From Ptychodera flava (lineage: Eukaryota; Hemichordata; Enteropneusta; Ptychoderidae), in assembly GCF_041260155.1 (NCBI RefSeq), contig NC_091941.1, positions 24,194,747 through 24,258,746 of the forward strand: a stretch of 64,000 nucleotides of DNA, read 5' to 3'. Of this stretch, positions 44,514 to 56,764 are shown piece after piece. The notes under the pieces were generated by a model. The model worked only from the letters and a program-made list of their open reading frames with translations, had not been told where the DNA came from and did no database searches. Position 1 is the stretch's first letter. Each line of letters starts with the position of its first letter. The translations under genes were made by a program, and so were the position numbers.

Positions 44514-45310
44514 CATGACAGATAGCCACAATGTATGGGCAACTGTCTTACATGACAGATAGCCGCAATGTATGGGCAACTGTCTTACATGACAGATAGC
44601 CGCAATATATTGGCAACTGTCTTACATGACAGATAGCCACAATGTATTGGCAACTGTCTTACATGACAGATAGCCACAATATATTGGCAACTGTCTTACA
44701 TGACAGATAGCCACAATGTATTGGCAACTGTCTTACATGACAGATAGCCACAATGTATTGGCAACCGCTTACATGACAGATAGCCACAATGTATTGGCAA
44801 CTGTCTTACATGACAGATAGCCACAATGTATTGGCAACTGTCTTACATGACAGATAGCCACAATGTATTGGCAACTGTCTTACATGACAGATAGCCACAA
44901 TGTATTGGCAACTGTCTTACATGACAGATAGCCACAATGTATTGGCAACTGTCTTACATGACAGATAGCCACAATGTATTGGCAACTGTCTTACATGACA
45001 GATAGCAACAATGTATTGGCAACTGTCTTACATGACAGATAGCCACAATGTATTGGCAACTGTCTTACATGACAGATAGCCACAATGTATGGGTAACTGT
45101 CTAAGATGGCAGATAGCCAGAAAGTATAGGCAACTGTCTAAGATGGTAGATAGCCACAATGTATTGACAACTGTCTTAGATGACAGATAGCCAAACCGTA
45201 TAGGCAACTGTCTAAGATGGCAGATAGCCGAAAAGTATTGGCAACTGTCTTAATTAAGCAGATAGCCATAATGTATGGGCTTCTGTCTTAGATGGCGGAT
45301 AGCCCCAAAA
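44514..45310. repeat. 37-bp minisatellite, right block (about 21 units)
   Basis: Continuation of the array of 38681-39126. The units remain nearly identical to about 45085 and then diverge (AAGATGGCAGATAGCC variants) towards 45310, so the array decays outward while the centre is homogenised. Confidence 0.93.
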
Positions 45311-46228
45311 TATCAGCATATCGGACAAAATGAAGCTTGCCAAATGCTCCATTTAATGCAATTTTAAACAATAGGGGGTGGAATATCTTACACATTCAGG
45401 TTTCTGATTTTCCAAGGTACTAAAAGAAGGCGTTACTTTCGGAAGAGGAAAATTAGAAATTTCATTTTTGTATACAGCCATGTGCCCTGTTAGGCATCTG
45501 AATTGAACGGCCACAGATAACGTGAACACCCTGTATACACAAGGAAATTGCCAATATGAAATGAGAATGTATAAAGAAAAATTAAGAAATTCCCAAATGG
45601 AATCAAATCTTGTAGAACTTACTTTAAAAAAGGGCACAAGCACAATGATGGAGAACGTTGTGATGCTCAGCTTGTTGAGTTTAATTGTCATCCACTGAAT
45701 GGTTTCAGAATTTGTTATTGCACATTTTGACTGTGTAAATTATTCATTGTACTAATTTTCAATTTTTTTACCATTTTTGTCGTATAGAGAAGATTTGTCC
45801 TTGGAGAGGAAAAACGTCTATGGAAAAGACACGGCGGTATGGAATTGGACCTTAGAATGTGTAAGACAGGTGCCACAACAAAAAAACTGGGTTTGATTGT
45901 GGTGTCTTTGTGTGCCTCTTTGCCAGACTGATTGCCAGTGATGTTGTTGTGAACTTTACAAAGTAAGTGTTACGGTAGTGGAAGTGCAATGCACAACATA
46001 ACACAGAAGAGACAGACTCATGCTTAGTATTATTGTTTGTTAGTTTTTTAGCTCCGCTGTCTCGAAACGAATTAAAAATATCTTGATTGCTGCTGGGCTT
46101 ACTATCAAGATTATATGTAGTGGAGAGGTTTTTGGTCATGTTTTATAGCAGAAAAATATAAATGACACAAGTGTCCAGTAGCCTATAGAAATTTACACTC
46201 TGCAGGTTAGCCATGCGGTATCACTAAC
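45311..46228. other. No gene seen
   Basis: AT-rich sequence without conserved frames. The 112-codon minus frame at 45353-45691 has no recognisable motif. Confidence 0.35.
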
Positions 46229-46231
46229 TTA

Positions 46232-46893
46232 GGGTTCCAAGACAAGAAATTGACCTTTATAATCTAACAATTCTCTGGTGGTTAATAAGCTCAGAACCCC
46301 CCTAAATTATACATTTTCTGAAAGCCTAGATATAGGGGAATAATTTGGTAACTACAGTGTCACCATTATTTAAATAACTATCACGTGACAGGTAATAAAA
46401 TCTGTATTCCCTATGTTTTGTCTCAATACTTCAAAATATCTGACTCAAACTTGCTGGAATACAAGCTGTCACAACGTTCTTCTAAAGTGTGTCTCAGATT
46501 TTTTATATCTTGCCGAGTTTTTTTAGCATAATTTTAAAGACATTAATTAGGGTTAAATTTGCTGCTCTGGAAGTTTTCTGGCATAAATATTGTTTAAGAA
46601 GGTTTAAAAAAATCTTGAGACACACTTTAAAGATACCTGGAACAGCTTGCATTCATACAAATTTCAGCCATATATCTCAAAGCACTGAAACAAAACATAA
46701 GGAAAACCGATTTTTGAAAGGTTATGCAAATTACCTATCACGTGATGGTTATGTAAACAATGGTGACACTACGGTAACAAAAATGTTCCCCTATATCTAG
46801 GCTTTTGAAAAATATATAATTTAGGGGGGTTCTGAGCTTATTAACCAACAGAGAATCGTTAGCTTTGAAAGGTCGATTTCTTGTCTTGGAACC
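46232..46893. mobile_element. Foldback element with long arms and TTA flanks
   Basis: GGGTTCCAAGACAAGAAATT on the left is matched in inverse at 46875-46893. Pairing continues through GAACCCCCCTAAATTATA, CCTAGATATAGGGGAA, CACGTGA and AGTGTGTCTCA to about 46495 and 46616. TTA precedes (46229-46231) and follows (46894-46896). Arms are about 85% alike. A TTA duplication suits PIF/Harbinger, but TTAA (piggyBac) cannot be excluded. Confidence 0.75.
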
Positions 46894-46896
46894 TTA

Positions 46897-48640
46897 ATCG
46901 AAGACTCAATCAGATAAATATTATGCTAATTATCTTGTAACAGTTTTACATTAATTTTCTATTGCAGGAAGAGGTAGGAAGATGCCGTAACCAAATTCTT
47001 TATGAAGTATTACATAAAGGATTCTGGACTGGCACTGCATTGAATGTGGATTCAGGAGAGAAGACTTGCTTGCAAACACGGAACTCTTTATCTTCACTTG
47101 GAACCAGTTTTCACTACTTTGGATGGACACTTTGGCCTTAATAACAGAGAGTTTCCTCCGTATAGGGCTTTTAAGTATAGTACAAGTATTGTTGCTAATG
47201 ACTATGTAATAAAGGGAAAGTGGCTTCACACATCAGCCATCTCGTCTTGTATATGCTTTGGTGCGTTTACTGTGTGAGTTGTGTTTTGGCTGTTAGTGTG
47301 AAAATTAATAAACGAGTCGTTAATTTTAAAGAAAGCCATGGCGAGACGTGGGCGTAGTCAGATGTGTCTTTGACAGCCGTGACCCTTTGTCCCCACGTTT
47401 CGAAACCAGAGCGGTCTCTTCCTCAGTCACCTAAAAAACATAATATTAATATTAAAGTCCAGTATAACTCAACCTTCAAAAATAAAAATGTTGGTTTTAT
47501 TTGGGATTACAGGTTGCTTCAACATGCTTAAAGGTGTGTACAATCACCTCTAATTTACATATGACCTTATATGAGGGTGGGTTTCAGTTTTCTAAATGAC
47601 TGTGTGGTGACACACTTTATTTTGAGTGAGCACCCTGTGAAAATCTTCCATCGGCTTGGTCTCCACTTTCCATAGTGACAAAGGCTAAATTTGCATATCT
47701 GTACCTTAAGTTTGTTGGAGAAGAAATTATTATTGATACACAATACTGCAGTTATTAAAAATACTGAATTAATTCTTAGACGTTAAAGCTACTCTTCGTT
47801 TTAAATTTAAGATAACAATATCATAAAGACTTGTAAACGAATTTTTAAAATATGAAGGTAAGTAAATAGAATGTACACAGGCTTAAACTCCACAGGTTTT
47901 AAAAGTGCTGTTTTACTATCTACCCAAATGGCCAACAACATGGCCAAGGTCATTGCATAGAATTTGTTATATTTTCTGCATCTTTCCTTTCAATCAAAAA
48001 TAGAAAAGTACCAAACCATGAAGAGCTTGTGCAATGGAGTCCTGATTGTAGAGATTAGTTCAATGATAACTTTCACAAGGACAGTTCCATCTACTGGTTT
48101 TAGCACAAGTATTGCACAGTATTTTACTCACCTTCTTGTATAATAAAAAAATTATTTCGTGTCAAAAATGTTAATTTACAAATTAACTCATGATCAGTGC
48201 TTTGTGACTGAACGTACCCCAAATGTGCAGGTAGAATTGGAGTTTTCGAACAATGAAATACAGGTAACTTGAATAGGACTTTTGGCAAATAATTTCTTAC
48301 CAAAAAATGAACGAAAATAGCATTAGGTGAACCGATAACAAACTTGGAACTGTGCTAGGGGGACTATTCTCAGAACATCGACAACGTACATCGACAGTTT
48401 TGTGACGGTAGAGGGCGCCTTTTTAGAAAACTTATGGAGACAAGATCTGAACATTTCTATGGGCACACAATGTTTTATTTTCTTTTTCTGTGGATATATG
48501 CATTGAAAAATCAAATACAATTTTCTGGGGGTGTCGTGTTATATAGGAGACGCATGTAGGAGCCAGCCATCAATGTAATTCGGGATGGAAACCAAATAGA
48601 AGGCCACTGCAGTATGTATCTGCATGGGAATGTTAATTTT
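46897..48640. other. No gene seen; one Penelope-like terminus motif
   Basis: The stretch 47330-47440 contains, on the minus strand, GACTGAGGAAGAGACCGCTC followed by TGGTTTCGAAACGTGGGG, which resembles the terminus of Penelope-like elements. No RT frame is nearby. The rest is AT-rich with no conserved frames. Confidence 0.4.
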
Positions 48641-48700
48641 CAGGAGAATTTTTTTCACAGGGCAGGGGAAAATCGACAGGTTTTTTCATCTGAGGGTAGG

Positions 48701-49255
48701 GTACCCGGGGGGGGGGGTAACTCCCATAGATGGCTATACGGGGAGGGTCCGCGCGAAAGGGGTCGTTTTTTTGCACTGTTTGGTATCAGAAAGGGTATAC
48801 TTTTCACGAGGTGTTGGTATGAGAAAGGGTCCGGTTTTAAACACAAACTGACATTTGTTAAAAAATCATGCTGTCAACACTGGAAACCCATGTATCTACA
48901 TCCCAGATCTACCATCAATATTTCCGATCTGTCGGTTTGACTGTTGGTACCCCTGGTACGCAAGGCAAGTGAGTCGTATCTGTATACGTATGGTATTGTA
49001 TGGTATCAGATAGCTGTGGAAACGCAGCTATCTGTTGGCGGGGTAGCGTGAGTTGCTATGCGGGTCAAAAGTCAACCCCGCCACTCACATAGCAACTCAC
49101 GCTACCCCGCCAAGAGATAGCTGCGTTTCCACAACTAGGTATCAGAAAGGGTAATTTTTTTTTCTCAAAACTGGTATCACAACAGTTTGGGTTTCCATGT
49201 TCGTGCGGAGCGCCCCCCCCCCCCGTACTATTAGCCATGGAGTTACCCCCCCGGG
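48701..49255. mobile_element. TIR element with GGGGTAACTCC ends
   Basis: The left end (GTACCCGGGGG, GGTAACTCCCATAGATGGCT) is matched in inverse at 49228-49255 (AGCCATGGAGTTACCCC). Both sides then contain GGTATCAGAAAGGGTA-type motifs in opposite orientation. It is flanked by members of the G-rich GGCAGGGGA repeat on both sides (48655-48700 and 49310-49460), so it probably sits inside one of those. It carries the nested hairpin 49011-49136. Confidence 0.65.
49011..49136. repeat. Hairpin nested in the GGGGTAACTCC element
   Basis: Arms of about 49 bases: AGCTGTGGAAACGCAGCTAT and onward to GTGAGTTGCTATG, repaired by their inverse ending TTTCCACAACT. Loop is near 49075. GGTATCA occurs on both sides (49002 and 49138), a possible target duplication. 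Confidence 0.85.
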
Positions 49256-49309
49256 GTAGGGTAGCTTCGTGTCTGCAGAAAAGGTTGTGAGCAAAATTTG
49301 AGGGGAATT

Positions 49310-49470
49310 TGTTTGCAGGGCAGGGGAAATCGGCAAGTTTTTTGCCCCAGGGCAGGGGAGCTTCAAAAATTGACAGTGGGGAGGGGAAACAGACAAAAAT
49401 TAGCGGGGAGTGGGTAAAAATGAAGTATGAGTGCGGGAGGGTAAGTCAAAAAATTTTCAGTGGGAGGGCA
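49310..49470. repeat. G-rich dispersed repeat (GGCAGGGGA family)
   Basis: Repeats of GGGCAGGGGAAAT, GGGCAGGGGAGCTTC and GGGGAGGGGAAA, as at 32255-32475. Confidence 0.6.
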
Positions 49471-50069
49471 AATTATGAACAGCTAATTAATTACCCTCAT
49501 GACTTAAAATTAGTCAGTTCACATTACTTGTCATGCACAATATATCTTATCATAGTAAGGACCCCTTTAAAAGTGCATTGTTCGTTGGCTGCACCTGATT
49601 ATAGTCGGAACAATCTGTAAACACTTACATAATTATATCTTTCCAGTATTTCACCTAACTTTCGCGCGTTTTTAGCTGAGTCTCCAGTTTCGATGGACCA
49701 TACCTTTTCGAAGAGCGTATGGTTTCTACGGACGCCACAGTAAAACTTGCGTAGATGTGGTTGAGCATGCGCGGTGGTGTGATTACGTTTCGTTTCGTGT
49801 GTCAACAAAGCTGACTTCTGGTCCGGACCTGAAGTCATTTTTCACTCCCTTTACTGTTAATCGTGAGGCGGGCTGGGCATGCAAACCATGCGATTCAGTA
49901 TTAATTATGGTCTACTTTCACATACTGAGGATGTCATTTTAATCAAAAATATGAAAAAAATTGTTAAAAGTTACAAATACTGGGGCTTTAACAGAGGTAT
50001 GGACAATAGCATGGAAGCAAGGGTCCTGATCCTGTATTCATGGGGTCTAAAACTAGCCTGATTCAGAAG
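49471..50069. other. No gene seen
   Basis: Last part of the DNA that has no counterpart in SULT-a or SULT-c. Homology to their intron 1 resumes near 50070. Confidence 0.4.
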
Positions 50070-51919
50070 CTTATGAACATGGGAGTACATCGGCTAGCAG
50101 TACAAATCTCGTTTGTAACAGCGCGCGTCATGTCGGGGTGACTTGACCATGGACGCTGACATTTTGATTATATGTCAAAGGTGTTTACATGTAAAATTGT
50201 GCACTTTTAATATGTGGCATAGATAGTAAAATGTTAACACACATTTGATTTTTTTTCTCGACATATTATAAGAGTGCAAATAATACAAAAAATCGCTGTA
50301 ATTCGCTATTTGACAGGAGATGATGTGTGAATGACGCCGGGGGCAAGGTATGTCTACCGATATGGAAACAACCGAATGAAATCATCGCTTCACATATTGA
50401 TTGTTAGTTTCTCCTGTTTCAAGTCCATTCCATGATGAATATAACTCAGCAAATGACATCGAACTTTATAGATGTTGCTGAACTTGTTCAAACTTCATAT
50501 GACAACTGACAGACACTAATTTAACAACATTTGGCAGCGTTGAAATGAGTGGCATTTCGTGCAAGTATCAAATTATACTGACCTTTCAACTGACAACTAG
50601 AGTCAGTTTGAACTTTGGAGGAGTGAACCATTTAGGGGTATCCTGGACATTTTTGTGTTGGGGCTGTGTTATTTGTTACCAGCCAAATGTGAGGGATGAA
50701 TGGGTACATGTCAGACATGTAGGCTTTCAGGAAGGTTGTTAGGAAAATAATCGCCATGATTGACTTCAGTCTCGGATTTAACACAACCGCGAACATTAGT
50801 TTTCTGAGTCCAAGCAAGAAATCCGTAGGTTTTAGGCTTATATGTAGTAATGTCTTACAACTGTAGGATGACAACTATTCAAAGACTATAGGAAAAAATA
50901 CACAGAGGTTGGAGTGCAAAATCAACGTTCAGATTAGGTTTTTGTGTTGAATCTTTAGGGATTTGGAGTAATAATATAAAAGGTGAGGTGCTCAGCACTT
51001 TTGCTCTTAAAGTTACATTCAAGACGTATAGAAGCTAATGGACTGGGACAATACGAGCGAAATAAAAGCTCTACAGCCATCTCTACAGCCATGCCCTACA
51101 TATTTTGAACAGAGGTATGAACAATAGCATGGAAGCAAGGTCCTGATACTGTATTCATGGGGTCGAAAACTATTTATCAGCGAAGACAACAAAGCTTTTC
51201 TGTTAAAAGGTGTTCCCCAGCGGGTTCTTGGCGAGTAGGCGAGCCCTTCTATTTCGCATCAGCACAGAAGGAGCAGGCATTAAAATTTTCATCGTATGTG
51301 GGAAATTTTGTCATTTTGCTAATCAGGGGCGGGGACAAACAAGGGGAGAGGGTGGAGGATTCGATTGATTTCGAGGTTAACGTTTTCTCATGAGAGTCCA
51401 AAATCATGTGACAGTTAAAGGGCTGTGGTTAACTAATGTATTGGGAAGCAGGCAGCTTCTATGACGGAGAGGGGAAAAGTGAGAGCAATTCCTGATGGGG
51501 AATTGGGGACATTTTGGGGGTACTTGCAAATCATACCGGGGCAGGGGACGGCTACGAATTCGAACAAAATCACTTTCCGCTCAAATTTGATTTTGTATGC
51601 CCAAGAATGTTTCCCATTCGCTGTATCTTCTTCTATTTTTTCGATACGATGGTTTGAAATCAAGTGCACCTTATGTAAAAATGCTTACCTAAATGTGACA
51701 TCACAGCGTTTATCAAGCATTGGTGATGAACGCACACCTTAAGAGCTAAATAATTTTCGTTTGGTATTATTTTGGTAAGTAAAATGAAGGTAAATATATA
51801 GGTACACGTGCCAGTGGAGACATCGCTGCTGGTTACAATCGAACTTCGTGGTTGCCCCTGATTTATTAAATTACCATCTATTATTTCAACATTTTCTTCG
51901 ACCTTTACTTCGACTGCAG
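50070..51919. other. 3' part of SULT-b intron 1
   Basis: Colinear with SULT-a 5515-8003 and SULT-c 62780-63891: CAGTACAAATCTCGTTTG, the GGAGTGAACCATTTA tract, GGGACAATACGAGCGAAATA, the ATTTTCGTTTGGTATTATT tract, and the polypyrimidine run before the exon 2 acceptor. No coding frame is conserved. Confidence 0.65.
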
Positions 51920-54900
51920 GGACAACATGGATGAAAGAAGTTGTTCCCTTGGTGATGAATGGAGGAGATATTGACACAACCAACAAGTTGCAACCAGATG
52001 CGAGGGCGCCCTACATAGAATTCGTGATCTCTCCGGACGACCCAGACATGAGCCGGATTATCGTATACTTTGGCCTGCCTGAAGGGTTCGACCTCGACAC
52101 CCAACCATCTCCTAGGATAATAGTGTCACATTTGCGGCCCGAGTTCCTTCCAACGCAAATGGAAGTAAAGAAACCGAAGGTACAGAAGATTGTTCAGCGA
52201 CTTATAGTCCATCGCTTAGCCCACTGTTCGCATACATTCACACTAAATCACTGAATGAACGTACAAAATGAAAAAAACCCAATAATGACCGGATTACCCA
52301 TGGAGATAGGAAAGGGCTCTTTTTCCTTAGTGATTTACCATGATGGAATGCAAGGGGCCCGGCAGGCATGCCCATGGTGTGTCGACCGTTTTTTCTCTTC
52401 TGCAACCAGAGGCTTGAGTGGCTGCTTACAGGGGCCTTCGCGACCGCCGATGGTGGTCTGCGCGTTCAATTCCTTCATAAACCCGACTTTATTGATTTCC
52501 ATTTGCACGTTTATCGACATGTATTCGAACGATGGACTTCGCAGTTACACAAGGCCCTGTGGTTTAGTGTTATTAATGGTGGAGAATTTGTCCTCCGCTG
52601 CAGAGGAGCAACTTCAAAAGAAATGTTCATCAATAAATGTATGAACCAAGTACTAAAGCAAGAAATAACAGAGAAAAGGATATCAGAGATATTAATAGCT
52701 TTGAGTTATGTATGAGACGTGTATATGCTTGATGCATAATGAAGTAAAGGAGATCCCGTATTTTCACAAATAGGCGCAGGCTCGTGAAACATCATAAAAC
52801 TTTCTCGAGGTTTTACGGCCGCTCTTCGAGATCTCATTCCTTTTACAACAGTCCGTTCAACACAAGTAGAGGGACTGTGTTTAAACAACAGTGTATGACT
52901 CCAGAACCCGCCAACAAATTCGGCACACAATTTAATGTTCGGAAAAAACGAAAAGAAGTATCTTACCATTTGCATGAAATTATTGATCCCCATCTGCAGG
53001 TGATATACGTGGCCAGGAATCCGAAAGATGTCGCTGTTTCCACCTTCCACTTTGTACAGACGGAACAACCGATGGTCGACAAGAAATTATACGATAGTTT
53101 TAGTGACTTCCTCCCGGACTTCATGAACGCCAGCAATGGAACCCAAACCGTCATATGTAAGTCACGATACAGTCTCATATTAATTGTCTTATTGCCTTTT
53201 TAACGTTATGGCCTGGGGCGGTTACTATCACTAAAACGCGACCAGGCGAGAGCGAAATCTTTTCGTAGCGAGTTAAAATGATTTACTTGACGAGCTTTTT
53301 GAGGTTCCCTCTTCTTACAAAGCTACGGTTTAAGAGCAGCTGTGTGACCCGTTTCCTGTGTAAAACAAATCATTATCGATCGATCGATCGATCGATCAAT
53401 TCTTCAATCACTATATCATCATCGTCGTCGTAATCATCATTATCATCATCACCACCACCAGCATCATCGTCATTATAATCATCAAGGGAATGTGTATCGT
53501 CGCTATCGTTACTTTAATCACAACAACATTGTCTGACGTCACCCGTAATATTCGACATCCAAAATATTGCTCTACTTCGAACACCAGTATTCACTGGCCG
53601 CACGTATAACATGGTATTAATTAAACTGGTTTATCATATTGACCAAGTTCATAAACTTGCACTGATTCATTACGAAAACGATAATATGACAGCTCCTATG
53701 ACATTCTTATTATCGATCATATATAGATGACGGCTCAAAGTGGCCAGATCACGTCCTGACATGGTGGAACAAGCGACATGAACCGAATGTGTTTTTCGTT
53801 ACCTTTGAAGAAATGAAAAGGGTTGGTATATATATTATTGTTGTTATATGCCTCGATTTACTGGTCTGTCAAATGTAATGCTTATGGAGAAACGACCCAA
53901 CTTTCATATATAATGCTCGGCTGCCCGTGTTTGGATAAACTGGTCTACAACGCATCCCGGGTCCACATTTGTTTGTTGTACAATAGACCCTCGAGAAAAA
54001 CGAGGGTCTATGGTTGTACAAAGTTTACTCTTGATATAACGAACATAGTCAACAAGTTGTCGCTTGTACTTACATGGCGGATTAAATTGTTCAATAGAGA
54101 GCGGAACTGTTTACACTAATGATTGGATATTTTCGACTGCTCTGGATATCGGAGTACATCAAACGCAGTTCCTTTAATATCGAGTGAGGTGATGTTGTGA
54201 ATGTATACCAAGTGAGAGATAACACTCACGTATCTATTGTCTGTTCAATGCGTTTTATTTTTGCCGAGTCATTCACCGTAAAGTTCGATTAAAAGAGACT
54301 TTAATGCAATCTTGATGTTTAAAAGGGACATATACTTCTGTGGATATTCCGAGAGTTACCAAAGTCCTAATTTCGCACCAGCCAGTGATTGAAACTTTAA
54401 CGAACACCAAATTCACTGCATCGCGGTACAGCCAGTTTTATTCCGAGCCCTAACTGGGCAGTTAAAATTTAACACTCTTTGAGGTGCTGTGATAGTGTTT
54501 TAATACCTTGGCCTCCCATTGCAGGGCAAACCAAAGAAATCGAGTTTTTGTTTTTCCTCTTTAGACAAATGACAGAGCATTTGTAAGACATCGAAAGTAC
54601 ACGATGCAAGCTCCTGTGATTTGCTCCGTGTTAGATCAAACAACTTGCAACGTGTATTTAGGACGTGTAAGACGTCTCCGAGCATCGTTCTTCAACTCAA
54701 ATAGGTAAAAAATGCCTGATCTGTTGAAGCATCTACGGTAGAGGCGAGATCTCGCTTCTTGTGTTGATGGTTGAAGCCACTTGTATGTAAGGTCACTCCT
54801 TGAGCAGGAATCTCTAAGTAATCATGATATTTTCCTTTGCGCTGTTCACCAGGACTTGGCAGGCAGTATTTCGAAAATTGCGAAATTCCTCGAGAAGGAA

Positions 54901-56339
54901 CTGGATGAGGATACAGTGAAGAAAATTGCCAACCATTGCAGCTTGAAAGTATGAAGAAAAATCCCGCAGCCAGAAAGAACGACTATTGCGTCAATGTCTT
55001 GAAAGTGGATCCAGCAGAGGCCTCACCATTTGTACGGAAAGGTAAATACATTTTCAGACCTCTGTCCCTGACAGAGGGACCAAAGTTTTTGGTGTGTTAA
55101 TCCTGAAATTGACAGGTACATGTATCTTCGTGAATAACAGCATTGATATAAGGTGGGCGACGAGCAATGGTGACAATCTTGTCATTTCTTCATGCTTGCA
55201 TATGGTCTGTGTAGCAGTGACCAGACTTCAAATCTTTTCAGATATATCGCATAAAGATACATCCTACCGTTGATTTCATTCTGCTTCTTGGCTTTGTAGC
55301 AATATTTTGCTTTTAAGACACTATAGGGAAAAAGTGCGTGACTAAAGCGAGAAACTGACACTTTCTCGCAATCGGTGAGAATCTCTTCTTATTCTCACCG
55401 CTGTCGGTGAGAAAATTTTAATCTCCACTGGAGATTGGTGAGAAATGCACACCTTGGCGAGAATCAAGTGAGAGAATAAATTCTCACCGGTGAGAATGGA
55501 AATTCTCACTAAGTACAGCGAGAATTGAAATTCACTGGCGAGAATCATCAAGACTCGCAGTTCATTGGCAAGAATCATAAAGACTCCGACCGGCGAGTCT
55601 TGATGATTCTCGCCAGTGAATTTCAATTCTCGCTGTACTTAGTGAGAATTTCCATTCTCACCGGTGAGAATTGATGTCACACTTGATTCTCGCCAAGGAG
55701 TGCATTTCTCACCAATTTCCAGTGGAGATTAAAATTTTCTCACCGACAGCGGTGAGAATAAGAAGAGATTCTCACCGATTGCGAGAAAGCGTCAGTTTCT
55801 CGCTCTAGTCACGCACTTTTTCCCTACAGTGAGAGTGCAGCCTAGAACCCAGCCGCACTTTCAGACTCCACAGAAACTTACTTAAGCAGTTTTAGACGCC
55901 AGAAACTACAGCTAGGTCCTACGCTTAAAGAAGTAGGGGACTGGTTAGGACTGACGGGCTGTCATTTCCTTCCCGTCTAGATTTCCGAAACAATTATACT
56001 GCAACAACCTTCAAATACATGTGACTAGCTGACGACCAAGCATTAATAAGGAATCGAGATGCAACAATGACAGTACATTGATCTGTTCTTGCATTTCTAT
56101 GTACCAGTCAATGGAACTGGTCGACACTGCACAACCAAAATTGGTATAACCCAGCACCTCGATACCAATAGACAGACAGCACACTCAGTTCTTCAAGCAT
56201 TTCATCACTGACATTTTCTCTCACAGGGAAGGTTGGCGGGTGGAAAGAGGTCTTCAGCGTGGCAGACAACGAGAAATTCGACCAGGTGTGCACAGAATGG
56301 CTCAAAGGAAGCGACTTCCATGCTGAGTTTGAAATTTAG
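51920..56339 (+). pseudogene. SULT-b exons 2-6, sulfotransferase with a one-base deletion
   Basis: Exons 51920-52179, 53000-53156, 53727-53821, 54853-55041 and 56227-56339 match SULT-a in position, phase and length, except exon 5, which is 189 instead of 190 bases. Exon 2 gives GTTWMKEVVPLVMNGGDID and VSHLRPEFLP, exon 3 VIYVARNPKDVAVSTFHF, exon 4 ends NVFFVTFEEMKR. In exon 5 the codons for CSFESMK lose one base near 54942, which brings TGA at 54952-54954 after 33 codons. Exon 6 (GGWKEVFSVADNEKFDQV) is intact. All splice sites are preserved and the rest of the coding sequence shows no other damage, so the lesion is recent, an allele, or an assembly error. Linked by inference to exon 1 at 20267. 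Confidence 0.8.
55319..55831. mobile_element. 513-bp palindromic MITE with CACTA-type ends in SULT-b intron 5
   Basis: The ends read CACTATAGGGAAAAAGTGCG and, in inverse, CACTGTAGGGAAAAAGTGCG, flanked by AGA on both sides (55316-55318 and 55832-55834). The whole element is a near-perfect palindrome with arms of about 245 bases and centre near 55575. TGAGAATC / CGGTGAGAAT motifs recur more than a dozen times in both orientations. CACTA ends with a 3-bp duplication suit the CMC (EnSpm) superfamily. SULT-a lacks it at the same intron site, so it inserted after the duplication. Confidence 0.85.
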
Positions 56340-56738
56340 CCATAAACAAGTCACTATCATCGTCAATGCTTATTTCCCCTTCCATCTGTAGTCCTACAAT
56401 GCTGTGTTGCTTGCTGTGACAGTGCAGAGGAAAGGGTGATTGCAGAAACATAATTACATGATAATGAAAGACGGTAATTTTAGCATGCTGTATCAGAGGG
56501 AGTTTGCATTTTCAGATAGAAGGTTCCTGCCGCTACAAGAGAGTGTTTAGGTTCACCTTGCTTTTGATAACATGTGAGTACTTATCCACTCCACACCTTG
56601 ACAGTGCCATTGAACTTTTAAACCAGCTTTACGATTTCATTTCTCGTCATGAAAATGCCTCTGAAACCTGTACGAGGAAAATGATAGATGATGTTATTTG
56701 ATAATGTAATTGATACGCTGTTTTACAAGAAGAAGCCA

Positions 56739-56744
56739 AATAAA
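56739..56744 (+). terminator. Poly(A) signal of SULT-b
   Basis: AATAAA 400 bases after the stop codon in the same conserved block as in SULT-a (13538-13543). Confidence 0.65.
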
Positions 56745-56764
56745 AAGACGATAAAAAATAATAA

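Noticed and set aside
38681-45310. 37-bp array considered as a CRISPR
   Set aside because: Units are contiguous with no spacers, and the surrounding genes are eukaryotic; it is a minisatellite.
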